From the NCBI RefSeq assembly GCF_040954835.1, contig NC_090699.1, positions 16,609,817 to 16,673,816 of the forward strand: a stretch of 64,000 bases of DNA, written 5' to 3'. This stretch comes from Lepisosteus oculatus (lineage: Eukaryota > Chordata > Actinopteri > Semionotiformes > Lepisosteidae). Below, one piece after another: positions 1-13,250 of this stretch. Position 1 is the first letter of the stretch; each line of letters opens with the position of its first letter. The notes below the pieces were generated by a model. That model was not told where the DNA came from. It did no database searches and saw only the letters and a program-made list of their open reading frames with translations. Both the position numbers and the translations under genes were made by a program.

Positions 1-120
1 TGGCTTAAACACTAGTTAAAGTAAACCCCCCTGGTCATGGGACGAGGAGGCTGGATCCCCCAGTCAGAGAGCGGAGTTAACCAAGGGGCAGCTACACAGG
101 TGGAGACGAGGTGGAGGAAA
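1..120 (+). repeat. Dispersed repeat fragment, truncated by the window edge
   Basis: The stretch holding 'cccccctggtcatggga' and 'ccaaggggcagcta' resembles the DNA at about 27995-28140 (same order of 'ccccctggccataggatga', 'gaccaaggggcagctgc', then a purine-rich stretch). It is a dispersed repeat of unknown class. No coding signal is seen in 1-900 apart from the exon that starts at 912. Confidence 0.4.
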
Positions 121-911
121 CAAAAATGCTAAAAATGTGTTGTTTGCAAGAGACATTATAACAATCGTAACAGCAGTTAGAGTTTAATAGAAATGCAGGA
201 GGAGGTTAGATCCTAATTTCACACTCTTTCGCTTGCCTATGTATAAATGTATAAAAAACATGCAAAAACATGTATGTATAAATCTCACAACCAGTACACT
301 CCTTTCACGTACAGTATCTCTCCCAGACTAGCTCCCTCAACTAGGCAAGTCATGCCAGATATTTTATACATATTTGTCTCTCTCTCCCATTTGTTATGAT
401 CTACTGAACTACTGAAATATATATAGCTAATGCGGGGAATGATTCAACAGTCGAGACATTCCAGATTGTACCGGACTACATCTTAAACCAATTTTTCTGT
501 GGTGGAAATCAAAAGGTTTCCATTAGGAACACCATTGCTGGCAAAGAGTCATGTGGCAGAGAGTACTGATATACTTTTATAGTAGCTCTTTTAAGTGCAA
601 TTTATGTATATCCTATCTCCAGGGAAGGGAGATTATTTCTTTTTTGAAAGCACAATCCTGAGTAATCCCATATTCACATGATGCCCTCCAGTGGGGTGGT
701 GTGCATGGCCGAAGGGAGATGAAGTTGCACGATGTGTTCCAACAGCATACCATTCATTAATTCTGCATTCATTCACTCATAGGAACTTCTGTGTACTCTA
801 TGTCTTGCTCAGAGTTTTCAAGATGGTTGAGGGATGCGGCACTCATCAAGACTAAGAGCACAGACACTTTCTCTTTCCTCAGCTCCACTGCCGACACCTT
901 TTATTCTTCAG

Positions 912-3451
<2,540 letters not shown>

Positions 3452-3770
3452 GGCTTCTGCTTAAACATCAGTAACAGCGCTCTTTGCTGCCTGATGATCT
3501 GATGTGATAATTGTTTAAATGAGCATTTTAAATCATCTTCTACACCGCTTGTCCTGCTAATTTGTCTCTCTCCTGCTGTATTTGCATTTTATTACTCAGG
3601 GATTCTCTGTTTTCTCTGCCATGCTTTGTTGTTTGTTATCTCCTCTTTCTCAATTCAATTCAATTCACCAATGACCAATACATTTCTCTATGTCTCCTGC
3701 CTGCTGTGACTTTGCTCTTGGCTTTGCCTTGCCTGCTGTAGGAGATCATTTCCTCTGTCTCTCTGTTGAC

Positions 3771-3776
3771 AATAAA
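3771..3776 (+). terminator. Polyadenylation signal of the serine protease gene
   Basis: AATAAA lies about 320 bases after the stop codon in 'gacaataaaactgtg'. It is the first canonical signal in the 3' flank and is a plausible end of the transcript. Confidence 0.65.
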
Positions 3777-3849
3777 ACTGTGAAATTCAAACACTTAGTC
3801 TTGGGACTGAACTCATTTACTGATTAAATGAACTTACGATTCTGGAGGA

Positions 3850-5096
3850 AACGAGCCAATTAAAGAAATTGCTCTTGTCATATTGTCATTAGAAACATTT
3901 ATCATAGAGATCATTAATCATAGATCATAGAAGAATGTTAAGAGAATTGCAAGTAAAATATGACATATAATAAATAAAAGACATGCACTAAATAGAAATT
4001 TGATAAGGTTACTTGGGATTTATAGTAAAATTGCAGGACTGAGTAAATTACATCAGAATCTAAAAATTATGAGTATTGAACTGTTGTTGTTTATGAACTG
4101 ACTCTGAGTATTTTTTTCACTTGAAAAATTCTCTCACAATAATAAGGGTATTGAAAAGAGGATGTGGTCGAGGCCAGACTAGGGCTAGGGTTACGAGACC
4201 CATCCCATTCTGACATGAATTATACTTCTTTTCCCACTTGAAATGACACATTTGAGAGAGTTTACCCAATTTAATTAGTTTTCTTAAACCTTTTATTTTG
4301 ACATAGTTTTGTATGACAATTCCTGTACTGTCTAACTCAGCACTAATCCAACACTAAGTACTGTATGTTCTGCCTGTCTTGCTACAAAAAATTCTAACAT
4401 CATTATTATTAACATTGATGTACCCACTCCTAAACCAAGAGGGCCACGTTAAAAACATCACTGCATTCAAACAGAAACAGTCCTCCCCAAAAATAACAGA
4501 CAATGAGTGCTGTAGATTTCGTTGCAAAGCCCCAAGCGCTCCATGCACATTTACATGTTCACCTTACCGATTGCACAAGAAGTGTAGCAACTTTTGCTCG
4601 GTCAGCATATATTTCTGTTGTATTCTCCTGTGGGAATGTTCTTTATTCAACCTCAGTAATCAGACATGAACTGAAGATGAGTGAAAAATGTAACTTAATT
4701 TTATTGTGCCAAACCCATGCCTGTAGCAACCCTACTCCAAAGTTCAAGTTTTCTCACAGTCATTTTAATCCAAACTATGGCAAGTCATCACAGACATATA
4801 TCAACTTTCCATGATACTTTCCACACTTTCCTTTTAAACTGTTAAACCTTGTCTTTTTAACCGCAAAGTTTGTCTTAACCTCTGTGCATGTCATTTTACC
4901 TTACATTGTTTTGCAAAGCAGTTACAGTACTCAAGCTTTTTCACCACAGTCGTTACGCCTCATAACCTTAACTTTCAAAATGGTGAAAAGTCTGCAAAGC
5001 CTTGTGATTCAAATGATCTAATTGGACTATTAGATCAGAATAGAGAGGAAAGTAAAAAAAGACATTCCTGAGCGTTTCATTTGATTGCAATGCCTC
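3850..5096. other. Intergenic stretch, no gene recognised
   Basis: AT-rich DNA between the convergent serine protease and RBR genes. Its short open frames (4354-4814) resemble no family and lie on opposite strands over the same DNA. The minus-strand RBR gene should end its 3' UTR here; TTTATT near 4643 and 4700 could be its poly(A) signal, but I cannot choose between them. Confidence 0.5.
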
Positions 5097-8000
5097 TCAA
5101 AACGCGTGACGATTCCAAACAGGGATCGCCTTCTGCCGCGGCACGACGCCTCTTGAACACCGTGTGAAGTAGGAGCTCGTCTCTAAGCAGACGGGGGTGA
5201 GTTCCAAGCAGGCGAAGCAAAACTCAACCTGGCACCGGGGACAGATCACATTTTTACACCCTTCCTTGTTGTGCTCTGCCAGCTGGCCGCATGTGGGGCA
5301 AGCCCGGATGGAGGGGCAGTCGGCCACTTCGGTTTCTGGCAAGGACGTCATCGGGCACTTCAGCAGGAGCTCGAGCTCCTTATTAGTGCATCCATCATTG
5401 TCGCAGCGGTCGGACCGCGGGCCAGGCCCTTTCCAGCGGCTCATGCACTGCCAGCAGAACTCGAAAGTCGAGCCTGTGTCTGCGGTGCAGACCGTACAGT
5501 GGACATTCAGGTTGGCGAGATCTTCTCTCTCCACGAAGGATTGGCAGCCAGGGCACTCAAAGGGAAAAGAAGAAAACAGCGCTTGACTCACAGCGCAAAG
5601 CTTTCCTGCGGTCATACGCAGCTATTTTGACTCAGTCAATGCGAGAAGCAAACAAAGACAAGTAGAAATTAAATCTATTCTTCTCTTATATATACAGTAG
5701 AAGAGAGGTTTATTACACCTTTAAAAATGAGAGACCTAAAACTAATATGTTGTGGAAAAATACTATTTCAGGTGATTAGCTATATAGCTAAAGGCTTTAT
5801 GAATGGTCAATGGTGGGACTTTTGGAGTTCTTTCAAGCAATATGGATTAACAATTTGTGTATTTGAAATGTCTTTATGACAGCAACACTCTCCTCAGGCT
5901 GCTCCTGAGCCTCAAGTACATGGACAAACCTGGACTGAAAGAAAAATACTGTGCATAGGTTTTAGTCTAGGTCTGCTCTTCAAGCTAGAAAAAACAAAAA
6001 ACAAACTAACCTAACAGCCGAACACCATCTAGCACCAAGAATCTCTTTATGTACTTAGGTAAAATGAAACCTATGTGAGAATGTGATTCTCGCCCTACAC
6101 CAATTAGCTCATGAGTTAACTAATTTACCACTTACAAATCTATTTATTTTATTATAGAGGCCTGAATGACCTCTAGTGGCAGGTCAGATGAAACTAATGT
6201 AACACTAGTGCTGGCTGCCCCAGTCTTCCTTTAGTAAGTGAAGTTAAAGTCATTTGGATGAATAAATCAATGCTGTTCTCTCTAATCATATACAGTACCA
6301 GTAAAAAGGCCTAATACATCAAATGTACTTGCTAAGATAAAGCTTTCTGAGACAATTTCACAGAATCAAAACCAAGTTCAAATGCTGGAATCAATGATTT
6401 ATCATTTATTTCCATAATTTGCAGTATCTTCTACTGTCATGGCCATGACATATACGCAGAGATCCACCTGTGAAAAGTACTTACTGACTTATATTCACAG
6501 TACTCTGCAGCTGCCAGAGCTGCAAGAGTTTCCTCAAAGTGCTGCTGTTCTTCAGCAGTAAGAACAGCCAGTTTCCGAACCTCCTCGTACGACCACACTG
6601 CTCCGCACTTCTGCAGAGTTCCATCCTTCAGGGCTGGGCAGACAAATTTGTACTGTCCCTGGAGCACCACAAAAGAAGGTTGGGACAGTAACATGAATAG
6701 TTGCAAAGGAGAGGCTGCCATGTGGTCCAAGTGGCCTGTTTAAACAATGCTCTGGTGTCCTGTGTGAGAATCAAACTCGGGACAATCAGATTATGAGACC
6801 GTTATGCTGCAATGATGCTCTTACTAGATTTGGGGCTCTGCTCATGAGGATAAAGGCTACACTGTGAACTGAAAGTGAGGACTGACCGAAATTGTGCTTA
6901 CTGTGTTTCTTAAGAATTTAACATTTTTATCCAATTTAGAAAGACAGAAAATACACCAAAAGGATCATTCACAGCATATTGTCTTCTCTAACTGCACATG
7001 CTAGACATCTTAAAAAAATGTTTTTTTAAAATCTAACTTTTTCCCATTCTTGTGCTTCTGTACTTGTGCTTGTAAGTTACAGTGATAAAGCCCACTGAGT
7101 TATCACTTCATTTATGTTGTGAGAAAGATGTGAATTGTATACTGTAAGAGTTCTTCCTGCTGCAAGGAGGCCACACTGTAGAGAGGTCATCCATTTCTGT
7201 GACACAGCTAAAGGTCCTTTGAAAAGCAGACAAAATGCATGAAGAACATGTCATATTACAGCTCACCTGGTCAAGCAGACTTCGACACCAAGCTGTCAAT
7301 GAATTTGGAGTCACGGCATGTCCACAGGACATTTCTGCCCTCAGAATGTCAGGATCATCATCAAGAGCTTAACAAACAACAATGCATATTGTTTAGCTAA
7401 ACAGTTGTAATTCGTATGAGTGGTGAGATAATGAGAATGCTGTGTAGACAATCCTGGTCCTGCAGTACCCCACACGTCCTGGTTTTTGTTCCAGCCGAAC
7501 TCCCAGCTGTATGATCAAACCCTGAACAGTTTGATCACTTTCAGTTCTTCAGCATGTCTGAGGTCACCATTTGACTATTATATTTTGCATACATAACCAA
7601 CAAAGTACAAACTTTGGAGAAAAATCAAGCAACTTCTTACTTCATTGAAGGAATCATTTAATTAATTAGGCTCAGCTGGAATGAAAACCAGCAGGTGTGT
7701 GGACCCACCAGGATCGTAAACTCCTGGAGTAGGCTACCTCCTTATGGAGATTAGCATTATTTTGAGGGTTTTCATTATATACATATATCCATTCCAGTAC
7801 ACTGTGCTTCTCATCTGATACAGCCAATGGCTACATAAAATAAGGACAGATAAAGCTACATTCCCAGACTAATCAACAGGCTTTGTTCTCTTCAGTCTTA
7901 TCTCATTTTCACCTGCACCTAGTTAAGTTCCTGTTATCTGATCATTGACAAGGAAGCTGCAAACATTTGAAAAGATAAAAAAGAGGGTGCAGAGTTATAT

Positions 8001-8907
8001 AAACAGTTGGAAGTAATTCCAGGAAGAATATTTTATTTTTATGGCTGGTTTTGATTTCTTAAATGCTGAGCTCTTGTTTTTCCAGTACATGTACTGGCTA
8101 TCAAGTCTATTTCATATTCATAGCATAACAGTACCCCCATAGTACTGTAATGCTATAATGCTTTTATTTCATAGCATAATCTACGAAAATAAATTCAGAA
8201 ATACAGAAATAAGAATAAAGAGATTGTAATGCATTCTCAGTCTTCATCCATCTTTTTTCTTCACCATTTTCAACTATAGAAACACAGAGTTATTTTTAGA
8301 CCCCTTTTCTTTTGAATTCTGTTTTAAACCCACCAAGGAAAGCTGTGTTTTATTAAAAAAATAGTTCGGGTGGGTAGCTGCGTCAGCATGTGTAGTCTGC
8401 AAAGGACTACGCAATAGGCAATGGGTTCATTCCGTGCTAAAAAGAGAAGAGAGAAAACAAAACGTTTCGGCTGTGAAGCCTTCTTCAGGTATGACACTCA
8501 CAGCTGCAAAGACACTTGTAACATTGTTCCTCTCACACCTGAAGAAGGCTTCACAGCCGAAATGTTGTGTTTTCTCTCTTCTCTTTTCAGCATGGGATAA
8601 ACCTATTGTTTCTTTTATAAAAAAAATGTCTCATGAACACCATATCAGATTCCTTTTATATGTTTTTTTCTATACATGGTATAGTGTTGCATGTACTGTT
8701 AAAATGATTTTTCTTCTACCAATTGTGAACCACACTGGTTCCTGTTAACGTAGCTATTTAAAGAAAACAACGCAAGCTCACACAATTCCATTTTCCAAAC
8801 TTCATCAGCGAAGAACACTTACTGATTTCATCCTTCCTGTTCACAAACTTGAGGGTCGTGTCCTTTGGGTCGTAGCGCTTTTCATTGTTCTGCTCCTGGG
8901 TCGTCAT
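5097..8907 (-). CDS. RBR-type E3 ubiquitin ligase (IBR-RING2), 272 aa
   Basis: Four exons on the minus strand: 8907-8823, 7367-7267, 6658-6485, 5555-5097. Lengths 85, 101, 174 and 459 nt keep one frame of 273 codons. RBR ligases take ubiquitin from an E2 onto a RING2 cysteine, then onto the substrate. Here the N-terminus (MTTQEQNNEKRYDPKD) leads to a poor RING1-like region: C43-G-H45, C56, C69, C80. An IBR follows (C121PGC124, C140/C143, C154/C157, C171, C176). RING2 starts RACPTC (C206, C209), and Cys220 in EGCKNVIC matches the catalytic cysteine of RBR proteins (GGCMH in parkin, EGCAQM in RNF144). The His after it in parkin is Asn here. The C-terminus is VPRQKAIPVWNRHAF. Fish have related short RBR proteins; I know no accepted symbol. 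An ISRE-like element lies about 130 bases upstream of the ATG. The start codon opens the first exon in frame; an extra 5' UTR exon cannot be excluded. Confidence 0.88.
7446..7735. mobile_element. MITE-like element with imperfect terminal inverted repeats
   Basis: The left end ('caatcctggtcctgcagtac', 'ctggtttttgttccag') is the imperfect reverse complement of the right end ('tggaatgaaaaccagcagg', 'ggacccaccaggatcgt'). The inside is AT-rich and non-coding. It is probably a non-autonomous DNA transposon, lying in the first intron of the RBR gene. Confidence 0.55.
8364..8612. repeat. Palindromic fold-back repeat, copy 1
   Basis: The left arm (gctaaaaagagaagagagaaa, 'acgtttcggctgtgaagcc', 'ttcttcaggt') is mirrored by the right arm ('acctgaagaaggcttcac', 'agccgaaatgttgtg', 'tctcttctcttttcagca'), with about 55 bases between. 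The outer flank 'gtgggtagctgcgtcagca' is shared with the copies at 22545 and 24270. It lies in intron 1 of the RBR gene. Confidence 0.75.
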
Positions 8908-9039
8908 ACTGCTGCAGAAGTCTTACTTCTGGGAAAAAAAGGTGTTTGTTGCCCTCTGGAATGAACAGAACACAAACACGGCACCAACGTACACTGCTGA
9001 TGTGTTTGCAAATATCAGTTTCCTCGAGGCGTGTGAAAC

Positions 9040-9051
9040 ACTTTCTCTTTC
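9040..9051 (-). promoter_or_regulatory. ISRE-like element upstream of the RBR ligase
   Basis: The plus strand reads ACTTTCTCTTTC; the minus strand is GAAAGAGAAAGT, an exact GAAANNGAAA core of the interferon-stimulated response element. It lies about 130 bases upstream of the ATG at 8907, in the right place for a proximal promoter element. A second AGTTTCC half-site lies at about 9017. Function is inferred from the match only. Confidence 0.6.
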
Positions 9052-9179
9052 GGATTGACTGGGCAGGCCCTTTACAAGAATTAGCGTCATTCAGTCCACA
9101 CTGGTCTTGTCAAATTCTACCAAGCTTAGAGCACACGTCATTTATAGCCTTCCTTCTCAGCTGACTACCCCAAATATAC

Positions 9180-10082
9180 TTACAGGCTTAAATGATGTTT
9201 TTAATCCTTTCACAAGCACAGAGAGCTTGCTGTGAAATATACCCTGTGAATCACAGTGGGTACAATGTGAATCCCTATGTAAATTATTTCAGGAAAGTGG
9301 TTTGTGATCTTGGATGAAACATATTATGTCTTTATTATTGGTTTTCTGGAAATTTCAACACTTATTTTAAATAAATATATTCGAGGATGTATGTTCTCTC
9401 AGCAGAACTTTCAGATTTTTTCCAGTAATTCAGATATTGTCCAGTAATGTGATTCTAGAACAACAGCTAACAAGTTGAATAATTGGTTAAGTTTGAACAA
9501 GCAATGGACAAATTCTACTCAAAAGCCAATTGCAAACAACCACGTTAAAATGTACTGAAATTCAACAGATTCCACAGGTTTTATATTAATTTTCAGCTGC
9601 GTTGGAAATATTTAAATACCTTATATCTGCGCTTTCTATTTTTTACATAAGAAATATCTCCATCAGTTCATTTAACAGCAACAATCAACTATACTAGATT
9701 TTTAGACAGTTTCTGAGCTGAGTAGTAAGTGATTTTTAATTTTATACTGTGAATATAAATCTGAGAATCTGGAAAGACAGTATCAACTGTAGTCATATCA
9801 AAGTCAACTTTAATGTTTACTCAATGTTTTGAATAGTTTTTTTAACCTTTGGTATCTAATAAGTCTTTTTGAGGCTTGTGAATGCAATCGATCCCTATAA
9901 TCAGAATCAGAATCAGAAATCAAAACAGAGAGTGAAGCTCTGTCACAACAACAAACTCAGCAACGTTGGAAAGGCTCCAACATTGTGCACCCTTGTAGTA
10001 CTTTACTGAAATGTTATCATTGCTATTTTTATATGATTAAAAATAATTTGGCATGTTTGCTTTTTAATTATAAATAATAGAA
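9180..10082. other. Intergenic stretch, nothing recognised
   Basis: AT-rich sequence upstream of the RBR gene. No open frame, splice pattern or known repeat end was seen, apart from a short run of 'cagaat' units at about 9901. Confidence 0.5.
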
Positions 10083-10404
10083 AGGAGGACAGCATGGTGG
10101 CACAGTGGCTCCCACTGCAGGGGCCCTGTGTTACTGTTTGCCTGGAGTTTTATGTTCTTCCAGTGTCCATGTGGGTTTCCTCCCACAATCCACTAACTTA
10201 CCAGCTAGTTGGCTTCTGGGAAAATTGGCCCTGGTGTTGTGTGTTTGTGTGTATGTGTGTGCGAGGGACTGGTGTCCTGTCCAGGGTATATCCTGCCTTG
10301 CGCTAATTGCTTGCCAGGATAGGATCCCCAATGACACTGAATTGGAGAAAGTGCTTGAAAATGGATGGACGAAGGGATGGAAGTTCAGAAAGCTCAGAAA
10401 GAGG

Positions 10405-10447
<43 letters not shown>

Positions 10448-10450
10448 TTA
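10083..10450 (+). repeat. SINE-type repeat with (ATT)n tract
   Basis: A near full-length copy: 'acagcatggtggcacagtgg', then 'gtttcctcccacaatcc', 'gggaaaattggccctggtg', 'ggactggtgtcctgtccagg', 'gaattggagaaagtgcttg'. It is followed by an ATT microsatellite at 10404-10447. The open frames over it are artefacts. Confidence 0.75.
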
Positions 10451-11654
10451 AGGGAAAATGTGTATTGTAATAAAAACAAAAAAGGATGTAGTATGGATGT
10501 ACTTTATACAAACCTTATACATCAAATGTAATCAAAATCATTTCCCCTGATGGAATGAAATTGATAAATAATTGAAATGACACCACATGTGATTTTATAT
10601 ACAACCATATCTCATAAACATGTGATTTACAGGCTCTTTAATTCTTCCTCGATTGATCCATTACTAGTACATTAGTTCCTATTTATTTGTATTTTATTGT
10701 TTTCAGAATTTATTCTTACATACAGTATAACGTTTTCATATTCAAAAACGATTTTTTAAATAAATTAAGGGTATTTTGGTTCATCCAAATTATGTAAATC
10801 TATAGGCTCTGGCATTCCTGTATTAGATAAAGTGGTTATAAAATAGATTAAAGGATGGATAAATGAAAGCATGGACTGTTTAAAACCTCCACTGAGGTGA
10901 TTCAGGTATTCAGGTCGTATATTATGGTGAAAGGTTCATCCTGGAGTGAGACTCAGAGGGACAATGGTACATTGAACGAGAATATGCTCACAGCACTGTG
11001 TTTTATAAACCAGGAAACAGGAGGTCAGATAAGTAAACATTATGAAATTTAGTGGTGTAATGTGCTTATTCATTCTGTGTACAAAATTAACCAAACATTT
11101 GCTAAAAAAAAAAACCGAACAATGGTGGTGGAGTTCCACCTTATATTCATACAACAATAACAAATAACGACAGTATATTATGTAGCAATGCAGTTCAAAG
11201 TCTATTTAAATAGCATATCCTTTTAAACACACAGTACACTAGAAACTGAAAATGGGAGTGCAGTTTAACTTCAGCCTGCCTTCCTCAAGGCTGTTAGTCA
11301 CAGATCAAAGAGGGCTCAGCTGGACTGTATATTTTAGCAGGTGGTCACATGTGTAGAGAAGGCAGAAGCTGCAGAAGTAATGTTTTCAGTAACAGGTGGT
11401 TTAATACTGGAGAGTTCAAGTAGGTTTTTGAGGATTCAAATAGGTACAGTAACTGCCCTGTTATTATTATGATGTGTGCCCAAAAGGGAACTGAAGATGG
11501 CCCAGTTTATTTTATTGCACAACAGTCAATATTATGCAGTTTATTTTAATTCTTAACCTGCACACTTACAATCTAAGCTTGTAACACACATTCAGAAAGA
11601 AGGTTAGATCTAAATCTCAACTACTTCTGTCACTTACTTCAGCTCTCCTACTGT

Positions 11655-11868
11655 ATATATTGTGATAGAGTCGGATTCAGCAGGGTGCTGCCTGAGCAGA
11701 GCGTTTCTTATTCCTGCGCGGTGTGAAAAAAAGAAGAAAGAAAACACAACGTTTCGGCCGTGGAGCCTTCTTCAGGTGTCTGGAGAAGGCTCCACGGCCG
11801 AAACGTCGTGTTTCCTTTCTTCTCTTTTCAGCATGGAATAAAGCTATTACTTGTTCCTTTGCAGCTGA
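11655..11868. repeat. Palindromic fold-back repeat, copy 2 (best preserved palindrome)
   Basis: 'acgtttcggccgtggagcc' and 'ttcttcaggtgtctggagaa' face 'gaaggctccacggccgaaac' and 'gtcgtgtttcctttcttctc'. The two arms meet almost directly at about 11775, with only a few bases between them. The right end is 'catggaataaagctattac', then 'ttgttcctttgcagctgac'. It lies between the RBR and ubiquitin-like genes. Confidence 0.8.
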
Positions 11869-11999
11869 CGCAGCTCCCCATCTGAACCACAATATACATA
11901 TATATCTAACTTTCTGGATTTCCTTTTGCTCATTTTTTCCCCACCACCCCATCTTACATTCTTGTATATTATATTATCATATATATATATCAAATCTTA

Positions 12000-12221
12000 T
12001 ATTGTTAATTATTCAAAGAAAAAATTTAAAAAAAGAAACATTTGTCTCATAAACACACAATTGTGTCACAATTTTTCTTTGAATAATTTTACCTCACTGA
12101 AAGGTTAGATTTCTCTCATATTTTCAGTGTAAGATCAAGCTGCTAAACAACAAAGACATTTTTTCATAGCCTTTTTTGCTCATTTTTACCGAGGGTGCCA
12201 ATAATTCTGGAGGGCACTGTA
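12000..12221. mobile_element. Tc1/mariner-type transposon end
   Basis: The end 'gagggtgccaataattctgg' then 'agggcactgta' matches the terminal inverted repeat common in fish Tc1-like elements. The preceding 200 bases (acaattgtgtcacaattttt, ttttgctcatttttaccg) fit a degraded element 3' region. No transposase frame is seen. The left limit is approximate. Confidence 0.6.
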
Positions 12222-12812
12222 TATTCTTTCTCACCGCCCTGTCTACACCCCTGCAGCAGCAGCTCCCTGGTTTCAGTCAGCCCAGTTCTCTACTTAGACA
12301 ATTTTTAATGTCAGCGCTGGATTTTGGGGCCCAACTCAGGTTTTGGACTTTTTTTTTACGGAAACTCCCCGAGGCCTGGATGGGGCGGTGCACCTCGGGT
12401 AAACTGTATCACAAAACTGAGTCGGTTGGATCAAAAGTCGCAACCAAACATTCTAGAATCTAATACTTTTGCAAGAGCTTTTACTTAGTTTTGTAATGAA
12501 CAGTAAATGAAATGATTAAATGTTGCCTCAAACAGTATTTAATTGTTGACAGTTTTTTTCATTTGCAAATTATGTTATATACATTTCTGGTGGTCAGGTT
12601 AACCTCAAACTGAAACGTTTTTTACTCTGAACATTCAGCACTTTTATGCTTGTTTTGGGATTTGAAATTAATTGCTAATACCCTGTTGGTTTTTGTGCAG
12701 ATCCTGCAGGAAAGCGCTGTTTCCTTTACAGAGAACATACTGTATCTAAGTCAGACCTCGTGACTTCTGGATAACACGCTCACTTACAGTAAGTCTATTT
12801 ATCTCATTTCCT

Positions 12813-12825
12813 GGAAAGAGAAACC
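12813..12825 (+). promoter_or_regulatory. ISRE upstream of the ubiquitin-like gene
   Basis: GGAAAGAGAAACC matches the ISRE core GGAAANNGAAACY. It lies about 430 bases before the ATG at 13251. An acceptor-like 'cccttttgcag' at about 13005 leaves room for a non-coding first exon just after this element. Confidence 0.6.
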
Positions 12826-13162
12826 TTAAAGAGTGAGAACTAATACAATGAAGGCATTGCAGGGTGTAAGACTTATACATTAATTGAATCACGCACCTTT
12901 TACGTATAAAACTTATACTGCACCTGGAGCAAAGAAATGTATTCTTTTTAAATGTATTCTCAAATGTTTGCGAAATTTCCTACTAATGTCCATGTCCCTT
13001 TTGCAGGTAATCTACTTCCTTCTACATTGAAGATATGCATGAGCAAGGTAGTAACAAGTGATGATATGATGGCTAACTTCACAAGCATTGGTAAAATCAA
13101 AATGTCACAACATGTGGAGTCACAACATGTGCTGTATATCTCGTCTGCACTTCCTGATAAGA

Positions 13163-13175
13163 GCAAAGCGAAACC
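13163..13175 (+). promoter_or_regulatory. Second, weaker IRF-type site
   Basis: GCAAAGCGAAACC differs from the ISRE core by one base in the first GAAA and keeps the minimal AANNGAAA. It lies 75 bases before the start codon. It may be a proximal promoter element or chance. Confidence 0.35.
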
Positions 13176-13250
13176 AAAAAAAAAGCCAGGTCACCACAGC
13201 TCGCAGCCAGAAACACAGCTAGCTCAGAACACAACAACAACAGCTGCGAC

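Noticed and set aside
5197-5630. Plus-strand open frames opposite the RBR gene
   Set aside because: They are shadows of the GC-rich minus-strand RBR coding exon.
8540-11830. Calling the fold-back arms true hammerhead ribozymes
   Set aside because: An extra A separates the core from stem II and no clear GUH cleavage site with stem I and III pairing can be drawn; kept only as a hypothesis.
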